Shown: positions 23,169 through 30,694 of the stretch, piece by piece | Layout of the letters: each line of letters begins with the position of its first letter | Numbering within the stretch: the first letter of the stretch is position 1 | Assembly: GCA_022823145.1 (NCBI GenBank) | Contig: JAJDXS010000068.1 | Location: 1 to 38,800, forward strand | Direction: 5' to 3' | Length of the DNA: 38,800 bases | DNA from: Gemmatimonadota bacterium | GTDB lineage: Bacteria; Gemmatimonadota; Gemmatimonadetes; Longimicrobiales; Gaopeijiaceae | Program-made: the position numbers and the translations under genes | Notes under the pieces: model-generated | Database searches by the model: none | The model's input: the letters and a program-made list of their open reading frames with translations, nothing else | Told to the model about the DNA's origin: nothing

Positions 23169-24522
23169 CGGCCGCGGCGTAGATGAGCGTGTGGTCCATC
23201 TTGTGGATGACCAGCATGACCCAGCACACCGCCAGGTGGATCGGCAGCGCGAACGCGATCATCGCCAGGTTGTCCTGACGCGTCGCGGGGATCAGGTACA
23301 GCAGGAGCGCCAGGGTCAGGAGCCCCACCGACCCGAGGGCGGATCGGCGTCCCCACGGGCCGGTCGTACCCTCGCGGGCCGTCCTGAACAGCCCGAGCGC
23401 GACTCCCAGCCCCAGCGGGCTGAACACCAGGAAGTTCCGGTTCCAGTACATGAATTCGTGATCGGTCCAATGCATGGCGACGAGCAGTGCCCCGACGACG
23501 AAGCAGAAGCCGCCCCAGAGGAAGCCGGCCAGGCTCAGCATCACCCGGCCTCCGTTGGACCCGGCAGCCGTGTGGCGCCCAAGTATCACGAGAACCACGG
23601 CGAGGGCGGTTCCGAAGAACAGGAACAGCAGCTCCATGGAGCGCGAAGCCGCCGGCTCGTTCTCTCTCTCCGACTCGACCCACACGGCTTCCGAACTGAC
23701 CAGGCGGGTGCGGCTTCCGTCGCTGCGGGTGATGTAGAGCCCCCCTGCCGTGTCCCGCAGCTTCATGGGGACCCACATCTGCTGCCACGCGGTGGTGCCC
23801 TCGTCGCCCCGAGGGCCCAGCAGAAGATCGATCCCGGCGTAGTAGTGGAGCTTGGTGGCGGTGAGTCGACGCGTGTTGTAGCGCCAGGAAATGCGTTCGT
23901 CGCTGCCGGGGTTGTCGGTTGCGGCGCGGAGTTGTCCGTCAAACACCACATCGAGTACATCGCGCAGTTTCGTGGAGCAGTTGTTGAGGAAGTACTCGTA
24001 ACGGTACTGGCTGTTCTCGGGCAGCGAGGCCGTTTCGAGGAGTTTCAGGAGCTCCACCCTGGCCGCCGGTTCCAGATCGAGTTCCTGGGCCCAGACCCGG
24101 CGTCCCGCAGCCCGATAGGATGCCAGCATGGGGTCCAGGGCCAACGGTGCGACCCGGTACATCATCCGGCCTCTGAAGAAGTTCCACAGGAACCCGGAGG
24201 CCCCGGGGTCGAACAGGCCGTAGTTGAAGGCCGCCTCGTATCCCGTTGCGGAGTCCCGGATCAGCAGGGCGTTGTGCCCGAACAGCTCTTCCACGCGGTC
24301 TCCGGGGCCGATGGTGAGGAGGTGGACGGTCAGCGTTTCGCCCGGAAGGGAAGAGTCGGCCGGGGTGGGGGCAGCAGCGGTCGCGCTGTCTTCCTGCAGG
24401 CTCTCCTGCGCGGGCGCGGCCGACGGCATGGCAAGAAGGGCGGCCGTGGCAAGTGCGGCCGTCCTTCCTCTACAGGCACCGCCTACCGCCCGGCACCTCA
24501 TTGCGCGATGTTCGAACACCAT
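23140..24522 (-). CDS. DUF4105 membrane protein
   Basis: A 460-residue protein. I chose the ATG at 24522 (AGGTGG four bases upstream); ATG 24501 is the alternative and gives a shorter signal peptide. A signal sequence ends near MPSAAPAQ. The N-terminal domain is DUF4105 (residues about 60-270), with its hallmark YEYFLNNCSTKLRDVLD and LFGHNALLIRDSATGYEAAFNYGLFD; the Cys and His are reminiscent of a papain-like NlpC/P60 or lipoprotein-processing fold. The C-terminal 190 residues form five membrane helices. Homologues lie in Bacteroidota and related phyla; function unknown, probably envelope-associated. Its 3' end overlaps rdgB and its 5' end starts 13 bases from tRNA-Pro. Confidence 0.83.
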   Translation of the reverse strand: MVFEHRAMRCRAVGGACRGRTAALATAALLAMPSAAPAQESLQEDSATAAAPTPADSSLPGETLTVHLLTIGPGDRVEELFGHNALLIRDSATGYEAAFNYGLFDPGASGFLWNFFRGRMMYRVAPLALDPMLASYRAAGRRVWAQELDLEPAARVELLKLLETASLPENSQYRYEYFLNNCSTKLRDVLDVVFDGQLRAATDNPGSDERISWRYNTRRLTATKLHYYAGIDLLLGPRGDEGTTAWQQMWVPMKLRDTAGGLYITRSDGSRTRLVSSEAVWVESERENEPAASRSMELLFLFFGTALAVVLVILGRHTAAGSNGGRVMLSLAGFLWGGFCFVVGALLVAMHWTDHEFMYWNRNFLVFSPLGLGVALGLFRTAREGTTGPWGRRSALGSVGLLTLALLLYLIPATRQDNLAMIAFALPIHLAVCWVMLVIHKMDHTLIYAAAVKPRRLRRG

Positions 24523-24534
24523 TTGCCACCTTTT

Positions 24535-24608
24535 CGGGGCGTGGCGCAGCCCGGTAGCGCGCCTGCTTTGGGAGCAGGAGGTCGCCGGTTCGAATCCGGC
24601 CGCCCCGA
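24535..24608 (+). tRNA. tRNA-Pro (anticodon UGG), element integration site
   Basis: A 74-base tRNA without encoded CCA. The acceptor stem CGGGGCG/CGCCCCG is followed by discriminator A (24608). The D arm is GCGC...GCGC around the AGCCCGGTA loop. The anticodon stem is CCTGC/GCAGG with loop TTTGGGA, giving anticodon TGG, and the T arm is GCCGG-TTCGAAT-CCGGC. An integrase gene ends 51 bases past its 3' end, so the 3' half is the likely attachment core (attL). Confidence 0.95.
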
Positions 24609-24634
24609 TTGAACTTACGCGATTTGGGTGTCTC

Positions 24635-24662
24635 ATTCCGGCTAATTGATTCCGGCTAATTA
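24635..24662. repeat. 14-bp direct repeat next to tRNA-Pro
   Basis: ATTCCGGCTAATTG (24635-24648) is followed directly by ATTCCGGCTAATTA (24649-24662). The second copy overlaps the integrase stop codon and a small palindrome CCGGCT-N6-AGCCGG (24652-24669). It could be a recombinase arm site, a past integration scar or a terminator-associated duplication. Confidence 0.65.
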
Positions 24663-25766
24663 TAGCCGGTTTGCGGCCCTCCGGCGGTCATCGAGGGCCT
24701 TTCTGAGGCGGTCCTCGTCGGCTCGCTGGTAACACTGGAGCACGGTTTCGGCGGTTTTCCAACCCCCCAGCTCGCAGAGCACCTTCAGCGGCTGGTTCAT
24801 GAGATCGGAGGCGAATTTCCGCCTCAGCGAGTGCCAGCCCCGGCGCTGCTTCCGCTCAAGACCCGCGAGTTGCTCGGCCTTCCGCCACCAATCGCGTGCG
24901 AGCGAACGCCTCATGCAGACGGCGGGGTTCTTGGGCGCGGGCAAGAGGGGAACGTCTCCTATGCCGGGATTGTGCTTCCGCGCTTCGCCGAGCACGGCGA
25001 CCACTTCCTCCGTGACCGGTGTTCGGTGTTCGTACCCGGTCTTCTCGTGCTCGCCCCGCCACCGAATGACCCTGCCCTCGATGTCGATGTCGGACCAGCG
25101 AAGCTGGCGAATGGCACCGATGCGGTGTCCCGTTTCGTGCGCGAGAACCAGCGCCACGCGAAACCGCCAGTCCATCGTCAACGAGACCCGGAGCAGAGCT
25201 TCGTACTCGGGTTGGCTCAGGACCACGCGAGTCGGGTTTTTCTCCTTGGGCACCTTCAGGCCCCGGAACGGGTTCGATTCCAAGAGGAGCCTGCCCTCTT
25301 CGTCCCGCGACTTCGCAGCCCAGTTGAGGATCGCGAGCAGGAATCTGAGATCGTACTCGATGGTCCGATCCGACACCCGTTTCCCACTGGGTCCCACCGT
25401 TCCCGTACGACGCGCCCGGATGAATCTGTCCCAGTCGCGCTGTGACAGCGTGGCCGGCTTCCGCGACCGCCCGAAGAACGTGAGGAACATCTTCATCGCG
25501 ACCCGATCGTACCTCCGGGATCGCTCACTCTTCGTGGGCGTCACTTCTTCACCGTAGATTTCAAAAAGCCGCTCCAGCGTAAGCGGCTCCGGTTCGGCTT
25601 CCGCCGCGCCCGCGGTGTCCGGCCTCGCGAAGCCCGCGGCGAACTCGTCCGCCTGGCGCTTCGCCCGCGCGAAGTCGCCGTGCTTCAGCGACCTGCGCAG
25701 CCTCCGGCCGTTCTCGCGCCACTCAATCTGGAAGAGCCCGGTCTTGGGATCGGCGAACACCCTCAC
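24660..25766 (-). CDS. Tyrosine recombinase / integrase 1
   Basis: A 368-residue site-specific recombinase that probably catalyses integration at the adjacent tRNA-Pro. It has an SAM-like core-binding domain (residues about 62-155) and a catalytic domain (about 180-350). The catalytic set is complete: Arg215 (HETGHRIGAIRQLRW), Lys242 (HEKTGYEHRTPV), His312 and Arg315 (GWHSLRRKFASDL), Trp336 in the histidine position (LGGWKTAETVLQCY) and nucleophile Tyr346. The GTG at 25766 is the first usual start codon after an in-frame stop. The twelve preceding codons (TYSAGEWGRNR and flanks) look coding but contain no start, so the N-terminus is unsure. Its gene is divergent from integrase 2. Confidence 0.92.
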   Translation of the reverse strand: MRVFADPKTGLFQIEWRENGRRLRRSLKHGDFARAKRQADEFAAGFARPDTAGAAEAEPEPLTLERLFEIYGEEVTPTKSERSRRYDRVAMKMFLTFFGRSRKPATLSQRDWDRFIRARRTGTVGPSGKRVSDRTIEYDLRFLLAILNWAAKSRDEEGRLLLESNPFRGLKVPKEKNPTRVVLSQPEYEALLRVSLTMDWRFRVALVLAHETGHRIGAIRQLRWSDIDIEGRVIRWRGEHEKTGYEHRTPVTEEVVAVLGEARKHNPGIGDVPLLPAPKNPAVCMRRSLARDWWRKAEQLAGLERKQRRGWHSLRRKFASDLMNQPLKVLCELGGWKTAETVLQCYQRADEDRLRKALDDRRRAANRL

Positions 25767-25956
25767 CCGGTTCCGGCCCCACTCGCCGGCGCTGTAGGTG
25801 CGCCGACTACATCATTCAAGAGTGCCATAACGTCCAGTAATGTCCGGTGATGTACATCATCTCATTTTATGACATAGGGTTATCCCTACTTATCCCGATG
25901 ATCCGCACCCGGCACACGCCATTGACGTCCAGCTTCATCCCCCATATTATGAGGTA
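25767..25956. promoter_or_regulatory. Shared AT-rich divergent integrase control region
   Basis: This 190-base gap separates two divergent integrase genes and is far more AT-rich than its surroundings (25810-25900). It carries near-repeats of ten bases, GTCCAGTAAT and GTCCGGTGAT (25832-25851), the palindrome GATGTACATC (25849-25858) and the inverted repeat TAGGG-TTAT-CCCTA (25875-25888). These look like operator or recombinase arm sites. Both integrase promoters must lie here. Confidence 0.55.
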
Positions 25957-27174
25957 ATGCATGACGGAAACCACGACCCCGCCCCACCCCGGAAAACGAA
26001 GCCCAAGGGCCGCCATCCCCACAACCGGCTCTCGGCCGCGTTCGTGCGCTCCGCACCTCCGGGCAGGCACTGCGACGGCAACGGGCTTTACCTCTACGTC
26101 CAGCCCAGCGGAGCCCGCAGTTGGGTTCAGCGCCTCGTCATACGCGGCCGCCGCCGGGACTTCGGACTCGGCAGCGCCCAGCTGGTCCCGCTGGCCGAGG
26201 CCCGCGAGAAGGCGCGCGCCAACCGCAAGCTGGCGCGGGAGGGCGGCGATCCGCTCGCCGAGCGCCGCCGCGCCCGGAACATGCCGAGCTTCGCGGAGGC
26301 CGCCGAGCGAGTCCTGGAGCAGAAGCGGGCCGGATGGCGCGACACGAACAGGCACGCCCACAACTGGATCACGAGTCTGAGACGCTACGCCTTTCCGCGA
26401 ATCGGCGGGATGCCCGTCTCGGAGGTGACGCCCGCCGATGTCGTGGACATCCTCGATCCGATCTGGCACACGAAGATGTCCATGGCCCGATCCGTGCATC
26501 GGCGCGTGCGCTCGGTGCTCGAATGGGCGGTGGCGATGGAGTACCGCACCGACAACCCCTGCGACCGGGTCCTGTCGGTGCTCGGACGGCAGAACCGCGT
26601 GGTGAAGCACATGAGGGCGCTCCCGCACCGCGAAGTGGGGGCGGCGCTCGCGAAGGTGCGGTCCTCGGACGCCCCGCCGGCGGTCAAGCTGGCCTTCGAG
26701 TTCCTTGTGCTCACGGCGGCCAGGTGGAACGAGGTGCGGATGGCCGAGTGGTCGGAGATCGACGCGGCGGATGGGGTGTGGACGGTGCCCGCCAAGCGCA
26801 TGAAGACGAGGCGCGAGCACCGGGTTCCCCTGTGCGGCCGGGCGCTGGAGATCCTCGCCGAGGCGCGGGCGCTGGACGGGGGCACCGCCCGCTCGGTCTT
26901 CAACCGGGAGGGTGGGAAGCCGCTCAGAGACCCGACGCTGCGCCAGCTGGTCCGGGAGAACGGCATCGGTGCGGTGCCGCACGGCTTCCGGTCGAGCTTC
27001 CGGGACTGGGCCGCCGAAGAGACCGACCATCCCCGGGAAGTGGTCGAGGCGGCGCTGGCGCACGTAGTCCGCAACAGGGTGGAAGCCGCGTACCGGCGCA
27101 CCGACCTGTTCGAGCGCCGACGGCACCTCATGAACGACTGGTCGGCGTATCTCGCGGCAGGCACCGGGACCTGA
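25957..27174 (+). CDS. P4-type tyrosine recombinase / integrase 2
   Basis: A 405-residue integrase of the DUF4102/P4 type. The N-terminal arm-binding domain is recognisable (LSAAFVRSAPPGRHCDGNGLYLYVQPSGARSWVQRLVIRGRRRDFGLG, residues about 25-72), followed by a core-binding domain (about 110-210). The catalytic domain contains Arg256 (VLTAARWNEVR), Lys283 (RMKTRREHRVPL), His342 and Arg345 (PHGFRSSFRDW), His369 (ALAHVVRNRVEAAYRR) and Tyr379. All catalytic positions are intact, so it is probably functional. ATG 25957 has GAGGT directly in front, too close for an ideal ribosome site. P4-type integrases usually insert at tRNA 3' ends, but integrase 1 lies closer to the tRNA here. Two active recombinases might direct different sites, or mark a nested element. 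Confidence 0.92.
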   Translation: MHDGNHDPAPPRKTKPKGRHPHNRLSAAFVRSAPPGRHCDGNGLYLYVQPSGARSWVQRLVIRGRRRDFGLGSAQLVPLAEAREKARANRKLAREGGDPLAERRRARNMPSFAEAAERVLEQKRAGWRDTNRHAHNWITSLRRYAFPRIGGMPVSEVTPADVVDILDPIWHTKMSMARSVHRRVRSVLEWAVAMEYRTDNPCDRVLSVLGRQNRVVKHMRALPHREVGAALAKVRSSDAPPAVKLAFEFLVLTAARWNEVRMAEWSEIDAADGVWTVPAKRMKTRREHRVPLCGRALEILAEARALDGGTARSVFNREGGKPLRDPTLRQLVRENGIGAVPHGFRSSFRDWAAEETDHPREVVEAALAHVVRNRVEAAYRRTDLFERRRHLMNDWSAYLAAGTGT

Positions 27175-27500
27175 TCCGACCCTCTGACCGCGCGTGCAGG
27201 CCATTTCGGATTCATTCGGCGGCGTTTCGGGGGATCTACGGGCGCTGGGATCGCCCCAGATCGACGATCTCGGGTCTCCGAGGGGTAGAGGCAGGCCGGA
27301 AACCGGGCGCTCGGCAGAGCGTGGCGCAGTCCCGAGGAGTGATGGGCCGGGCCGGTCGCCCTCGCCGTCCCCGAGGCTGGCGACGACGAGGCCGGGGAGC
27401 TTGTCCGCGACCGCTCGATAGGCGTGGTTCCGGGCGATGCCCGGCGGGACGTTTTCGCGGGTGCCCCGCGTGGCTGGCTTGGCCACGCTAAGGTGGACAA

Positions 27501-27534
27501 GCCAGTCTACCCGGTGTCATACACCGGGGCTGGC
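27501..27534. repeat. Hairpin A
   Basis: GCCAG (27501-27505) and CCCGGTGT (27510-27517) pair with ACACCGGG (27521-27528) and CTGGC (27530-27534), the apical loop being CAT. A second small hairpin follows at once: GGGG-T-GGC (27537-27544) with GCC-G-CCCC (27548-27555). Confidence 0.6.
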
Positions 27535-27703
27535 GAGGGGTGGCTCCGCCGCCCCCTTCGAACCCCCCGCGGTTGCCCGCTCCCCTTGCAGGTCGCGGTT
27601 GCAGTCTCCCCCTCTCCCCTCCCCGCGTTCCGGGCCACCTCCGGGCTGGAAACACCGGCCATCCCCGCCGCCGAACCGCCTTCCCTCGCCCCTCGGCGCC
27701 TCC

Positions 27704-27760
27704 GGGAGACCGGCGGGCCAGCTCTAACGCGCGCTCCTGCACTGCGCCCGCCGGTCCCCC
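27704..27760. repeat. Hairpin B
   Basis: A 15-bp inverted repeat with one mismatch: arm 27704-27718 (core ACCGGCGGGC) with arm 27746-27760 (core GCCCGCCGGT), separated by 27 bases. The inner 10 bp are perfect. Confidence 0.65.
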
Positions 27761-27768
27761 CGATCTCC

Positions 27769-27788
27769 GGGGCGGGCGAGCCCGCCCC
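27769..27788. repeat. Hairpin C
   Basis: A perfect 9-bp inverted repeat GGGGCGGGC (27769-27777) and GCCCGCCCC (27780-27788) with only two bases between, so it is effectively a 20-bp palindrome better suited to DNA cruciform or dimeric protein binding than to an RNA loop. Confidence 0.65.
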
Positions 27789-27794
27789 TCCATC

Positions 27795-27848
27795 GGGGGT
27801 TGGATTCCGTCCACGGTCGCCCCCGTCCGGCGACCGGACGGAACCCCC
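27795..27848. repeat. Hairpin D
   Basis: A 20-bp stem in three blocks: GGGGGTT (27795-27801), CCGTCC (27807-27812) and GGTCGCC (27815-27821) pair with GGCGACC (27829-27835), GGACGG (27836-27841) and AACCCCC (27842-27848). Bulges of five and two bases are on the left arm only; the apical loop is seven bases. It is the strongest structure of the array. Confidence 0.7.
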
Positions 27849-27937
27849 TACGGGTCCAAAGCCCTCCAGTGGAGTCGATTGGATTCCCGTTCCCGAAGGG
27901 GTAAGGAATGAGGTAAGCACATGGGGTATGAGTCCTG

Positions 27938-27963
27938 TAAACCCAATAATGATATTGGGTTAC
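27938..27963. terminator. Hairpin E downstream of HTH gene
   Basis: ACCCAATA (27941-27948) pairs with TATTGGGT (27953-27960) and is extended by GTA/TAC on the flanks with a one-base bulge; the loop is ATGA. It lies 45 bases past the HTH gene stop on the minus strand. A further small dyad CCATCAT (28005-28011) with ATGATGG (28027-28033) overlaps the stop itself. Termination is possible though there is no T-run. Confidence 0.45.
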
Positions 27964-28007
27964 GCTGTATTCCGAGTAGCTGCGCCGGTCACGTTTCGTG
28001 CGTGCCA

Positions 28008-28403
28008 TCATTCGATTCCTCTCGCGATGATGGATTGCACGATCTGCGCATTTGAAACGTCGCTTGGTTGGGTTGCCACCGCCAGTCGCGGCTCGACCGG
28101 CGGCGCCGCTTTCCGGGGCAGATCGACCCGTGCGATTCTCGGGGCGCCGGGGCGTCCGGCGTTGGGGATCTTGCCCTCGCGAACCAAGCGTCCGAGGTGG
28201 TCGGCGGAGTAGCCGCTCTCCCGTGAGGCTTCGACCAACGAGTAGGTGGTGCCGTCGCGCTCCTGGATGGTGCCTTCGAGCTCGTCGGCGCAGCGCTCGA
28301 GCGCGGTGGCGAGCGCCTGGCCGCCGTACCTGCGGAGCGTCTTCGCCCTTCTCCGCCACGCGGCGGGAAGTTTCCTGATGGAGGGTTGGCGGGTCCCGGT
28401 CAT
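28008..28403 (-). CDS. Helix-turn-helix (Xis/MerR-like) DNA-binding protein
   Basis: A 131-residue basic protein. The first 60 residues form a helical region rich in arginine (RKLPAAWRRRAKTLRRYGGQALATALERCADEL). Residues about 53-95 read TYSLVEASRESGYSADHLGRLVREGKIPNAGRPGAPRIARVDLPRK, the classic winged-HTH pattern of excisionases and MerR-like helix_turn_helix domains (S-x-x-E-A-x-x-x-G-Y-S-x-x-x-L-x-R-L-x-x-x-G-x-I-x). It likely regulates excision, replication or transcription of the element. The location between the integrases and the primase operon supports this. The start at 28403 has no strong ribosome site. The specific target is unknown. Confidence 0.78.
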   Translation of the reverse strand: MTGTRQPSIRKLPAAWRRRAKTLRRYGGQALATALERCADELEGTIQERDGTTYSLVEASRESGYSADHLGRLVREGKIPNAGRPGAPRIARVDLPRKAAPPVEPRLAVATQPSDVSNAQIVQSIIARGIE

Positions 28404-28754
28404 GGGCGGACCTGCGTTGCTGCGGCAGGATTGCGCTTGGGCGTTGCGTGCAGGGGCACACGGCGGTGGCGCGGATGGGTTGGAGCGGAACCGGCGGAGG
28501 GAAGGGTTTCGGGCCGCCCGTTTCGCCGCCGATGGACCGGCGCTCCGGTCAGGTCCGGGCCTCGGGACGGACGAGACGACATCGGAGCGATTGGATCACG
28601 GCATGATCCGGCGTGGTCGAGGGGATCCGGCGCGAAGACGTCACCACCACAACCGATACCGACCGATATGACCCTTCCGTAGGTTTCCGTTACGTACGCG
28701 CGCGCCCACGACACAACCCGACCAATGGGTTTTTCCGGTTGCATCGGTTGCATT
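28404..28754. promoter_or_regulatory. Repeat-containing gap between primase and HTH genes
   Basis: This 350-base gap has no supported gene. It holds the dyad GGATCA-N5-TGATCC (28593-28609), two ACCGATA copies ten bases apart (28652-28668), an alternating purine-pyrimidine run of 15 bases (28691-28705) and a tandem 9-bp repeat CGGTTGCAT (28736-28753) just past the primase stop. It would hold the HTH gene promoter and possibly origin iterons. Confidence 0.5.
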
Positions 28755-30467
28755 TCAGGCCTCCCGGCACCCACGCCAGATCCTCGCCTTGGCGCTCGAT
28801 GCACGTGCGCAGCCGCGTCTCCGCAGATCGGCGGCGACTGCCCGTGCCGAGGGCACGGCACCGAGCCCGTTGTCCTCGAAGTAGTCGGCCAGCATCTCCC
28901 GGATCTTCTTTGCCGGGACCGATGCGTAGGGTTCGCCGAAGGTGAAGAGCGTGTCGAGCGCTTCCCCGAGCGGGTCCATGGAGTCGAAGAGGTCGGCGGT
29001 CGCGGCCTCGATGCCCTGGGGGAGCGTGGGCGCGATCCACGGTTTGCCTGCCTGGTGGCGCTTCCAGCCGGCGTTGGCCTCGCCGATCATGCGGTCCAGG
29101 ATGCGCGGCGCCTCGTTCCAGAGCATTTCGGGCAGTCGTTCGTCGCGCTTGCTGGCGGCTGTGCAGGGAATGACGACGAGCCTGCGTTTGAGGCCGGAGT
29201 CCCACCCGGGCAGCCGGGGTTCGGCATTGCCGTATAGCATGAGCTTGGCCGAGGGCCGGAAGGAGTAGCCGTCGGCGCGCATCCGGTTGGCGCGGATCGT
29301 GTCGGCGCCCGTGAGCGCCTTGAAGAGTCCGGCCTTGAGGCGGCCCGAGCTGGGGATCTCGGCGGCGGAGGCGAACCGCGATCCGTCGAGCGCGGTCATC
29401 CATTCCGGGTGACGGTCGGCGGTCCCCCGGGAGGAGACGAGTCCGTCGGGCGGGATGCGGGCGGCGTAGTCGCCCATGATGCGGGTGAGCAGTTCGACGA
29501 GGGTGGACTTGCCGGCGGCGCCCCGTCCGTAGAGGAAGACGGCACGGTGGACGACGGTCTGGCCGGTGAGCAGATAGCCGAACCAGCGCCAGAGCCACCG
29601 GACGACATCCGAGTCCTCTCCGCACATCTCGTGCAGGAATGCGTCGAACCGTTCCGTCCTCCCGCCGGAGGGCGCGCATCCGAGCGAGCGGGTGAGGCCG
29701 TCGTCCCGCTTCGCGGGCCGGTCCTCGATCGACCGGAGGTCCACCGCGGCGCGTCCGGGCAGGCCGCACAGCATGGGGTCGGCGTCCGGTTGCAGCTCCG
29801 GCGCGTGGGCGTAGAGCACGTCGAGCGCGGCCCGCGCGACCTTGGTTCGCGCGCGCTTGCCGCCGATGTTCCAGACGCGAGCGACGGCTTTGCCCGGGCT
29901 GGCCTGTCCGGACCCGCACACCCACATCGATCCCGTCCAGTAGAGGCGTGAGCGCCCGGGTCCCAGCGCCAGGTCGGCCAGCACGCCCTTGCGCACGCAA
30001 TCCCGGACCAGGCGGACCTCGCCGCCGAGCTCCTTGGGCGCGGCGCCCACGGCGTCTCCGGAGAGGATCCTGCGAAGCTCCGCCGCCCGGGCGGCCTTGG
30101 CGGCTGTTTTTCTCGCTTCCGCAAGGAACCGGTCACGGTCCGGATCCTTCCGGCCGGCGGGGCCGTTGGCGATGTCCTCGGCCACGGCGAGCTCCCACTG
30201 CGCGCGCTCGGCCCGTGCTTCGTACCAGTCGGACGAGGGCGTGCCCAGCCGGTATCCGAGCGCCTCGCACATGGCCTTGAAGTGCTGCGGGTCGCCGGGG
30301 TGTTTGCGGCAATGGAAGTGTCCCGACGGCGCGACCCGGAACCGGTCGTCGCCGCCGCAGGCGGGACACGGTCCGCGCCACTCCCTGCCACGGGTGCTGA
30401 GCTGGTGTCCGGTGGCGTGCAGGTAGTCCCGGGCCACCTGTGCCTGTGTCCGTTCGGAGCGTTTCAT
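28755..30467 (-). CDS. P4-type primase-helicase
   Basis: A 570-residue replication protein. The N-terminus is a CHC2-like zinc domain (WRGPCPACGGDDRFRVAPSGHFHCRKH: Cys34, Cys37, Cys53 and nearby His). The middle (residues about 230-300) matches the D5-type N-terminal region (LPGRAAVDLRSIEDRP, then WLWRWFGYLLTGQ). The superfamily 3 helicase core has the Walker A GRGAAGKST (314-322), followed by a Walker B-like stretch near ALDGSRFASAAEIPSSGRLK and the sensor LMLYGNAEPRLPGWDSGLKRRLVVIPC. The C-terminal winged helix (VAADLRRRGCARASSAKARIW) is typical of plasmid and phage P4-family primases. It probably starts or unwinds the excised element's replication. It overlaps the zinc-ribbon gene by four bases. 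The start follows from that junction. Confidence 0.9.
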   Translation of the reverse strand: MKRSERTQAQVARDYLHATGHQLSTRGREWRGPCPACGGDDRFRVAPSGHFHCRKHPGDPQHFKAMCEALGYRLGTPSSDWYEARAERAQWELAVAEDIANGPAGRKDPDRDRFLAEARKTAAKAARAAELRRILSGDAVGAAPKELGGEVRLVRDCVRKGVLADLALGPGRSRLYWTGSMWVCGSGQASPGKAVARVWNIGGKRARTKVARAALDVLYAHAPELQPDADPMLCGLPGRAAVDLRSIEDRPAKRDDGLTRSLGCAPSGGRTERFDAFLHEMCGEDSDVVRWLWRWFGYLLTGQTVVHRAVFLYGRGAAGKSTLVELLTRIMGDYAARIPPDGLVSSRGTADRHPEWMTALDGSRFASAAEIPSSGRLKAGLFKALTGADTIRANRMRADGYSFRPSAKLMLYGNAEPRLPGWDSGLKRRLVVIPCTAASKRDERLPEMLWNEAPRILDRMIGEANAGWKRHQAGKPWIAPTLPQGIEAATADLFDSMDPLGEALDTLFTFGEPYASVPAKKIREMLADYFEDNGLGAVPSARAVAADLRRRGCARASSAKARIWRGCREA

Positions 30468-30694
30468 GGCTGGATACCGCCCCTCGGTCCGCGTTGCGGG
30501 TGTTCGGTGGATCCGTTGCGCGGACCCTCGTAGCATCGCCGGCATCGCCGCTGGCTGGGCTCTCGGTCGGAGCACCGGACGAGATCCGCGATGCGGCCGC
30601 ACGGGCAGCGTCCCATCCCGCCGCACACCGGGCATGCGGGTGCCCTCGGTCGGACGTTGGCGCCGCAAAGCCCGCACTTGGGCGCGACGTTCAT
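30464..30694 (-). CDS. Small cysteine-rich double zinc-ribbon protein
   Basis: A 76-residue protein with a strong start: AAGGAG seven bases before the ATG at 30694. Nine cysteines are arranged as C-x2-C (CGLC), C-x2-C (CPVC), C-x-C (CPC), and C-x10-C-x2-C (last CRRC), giving two probable four-cysteine zinc sites. The C-terminus is basic and Pro/Gly-rich. It sits between a membrane protein and the primase gene with four-base overlaps at both ends, so it is translated in step with the primase. A role as nucleic-acid or primase partner is inferred from location only. Confidence 0.75.
   Translation of the reverse strand: MNVAPKCGLCGANVRPRAPACPVCGGMGRCPCGRIADLVRCSDREPSQRRCRRCYEGPRNGSTEHPQRGPRGGIQP

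Larger units (their letters stand above)
27175..28007. other. Gene-less structured stretch of the element
   Basis: About 830 bases with no supported gene; open frames on both strands are low-complexity and antisense in character. The plus strand is C-rich between 27540 and 27880 and carries a series of strong hairpins (listed separately). It lies between integrase 2 and the HTH gene, next to the replication gene block. It could be an origin of replication, an oriT or a non-coding RNA locus. Confidence 0.55.

Noticed and set aside
25867..27486. 539-codon minus-strand open frame over integrase 2
   Set aside because: Antisense to a gene with complete catalytic residues; the part outside integrase 2 (27184-27486) has no recognisable domain or ribosome site.
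27424..28212. Plus-strand open frame of 262 codons in the gene-less stretch
   Set aside because: Proline-rich, runs through the hairpin array and opposite the HTH gene, with no family pattern.
28400..28861. Minus-strand open frame of 153 codons between primase and HTH genes
   Set aside because: Starts inside the primase gene in another frame, is low in secondary structure and has no ribosome site; the region looks regulatory.
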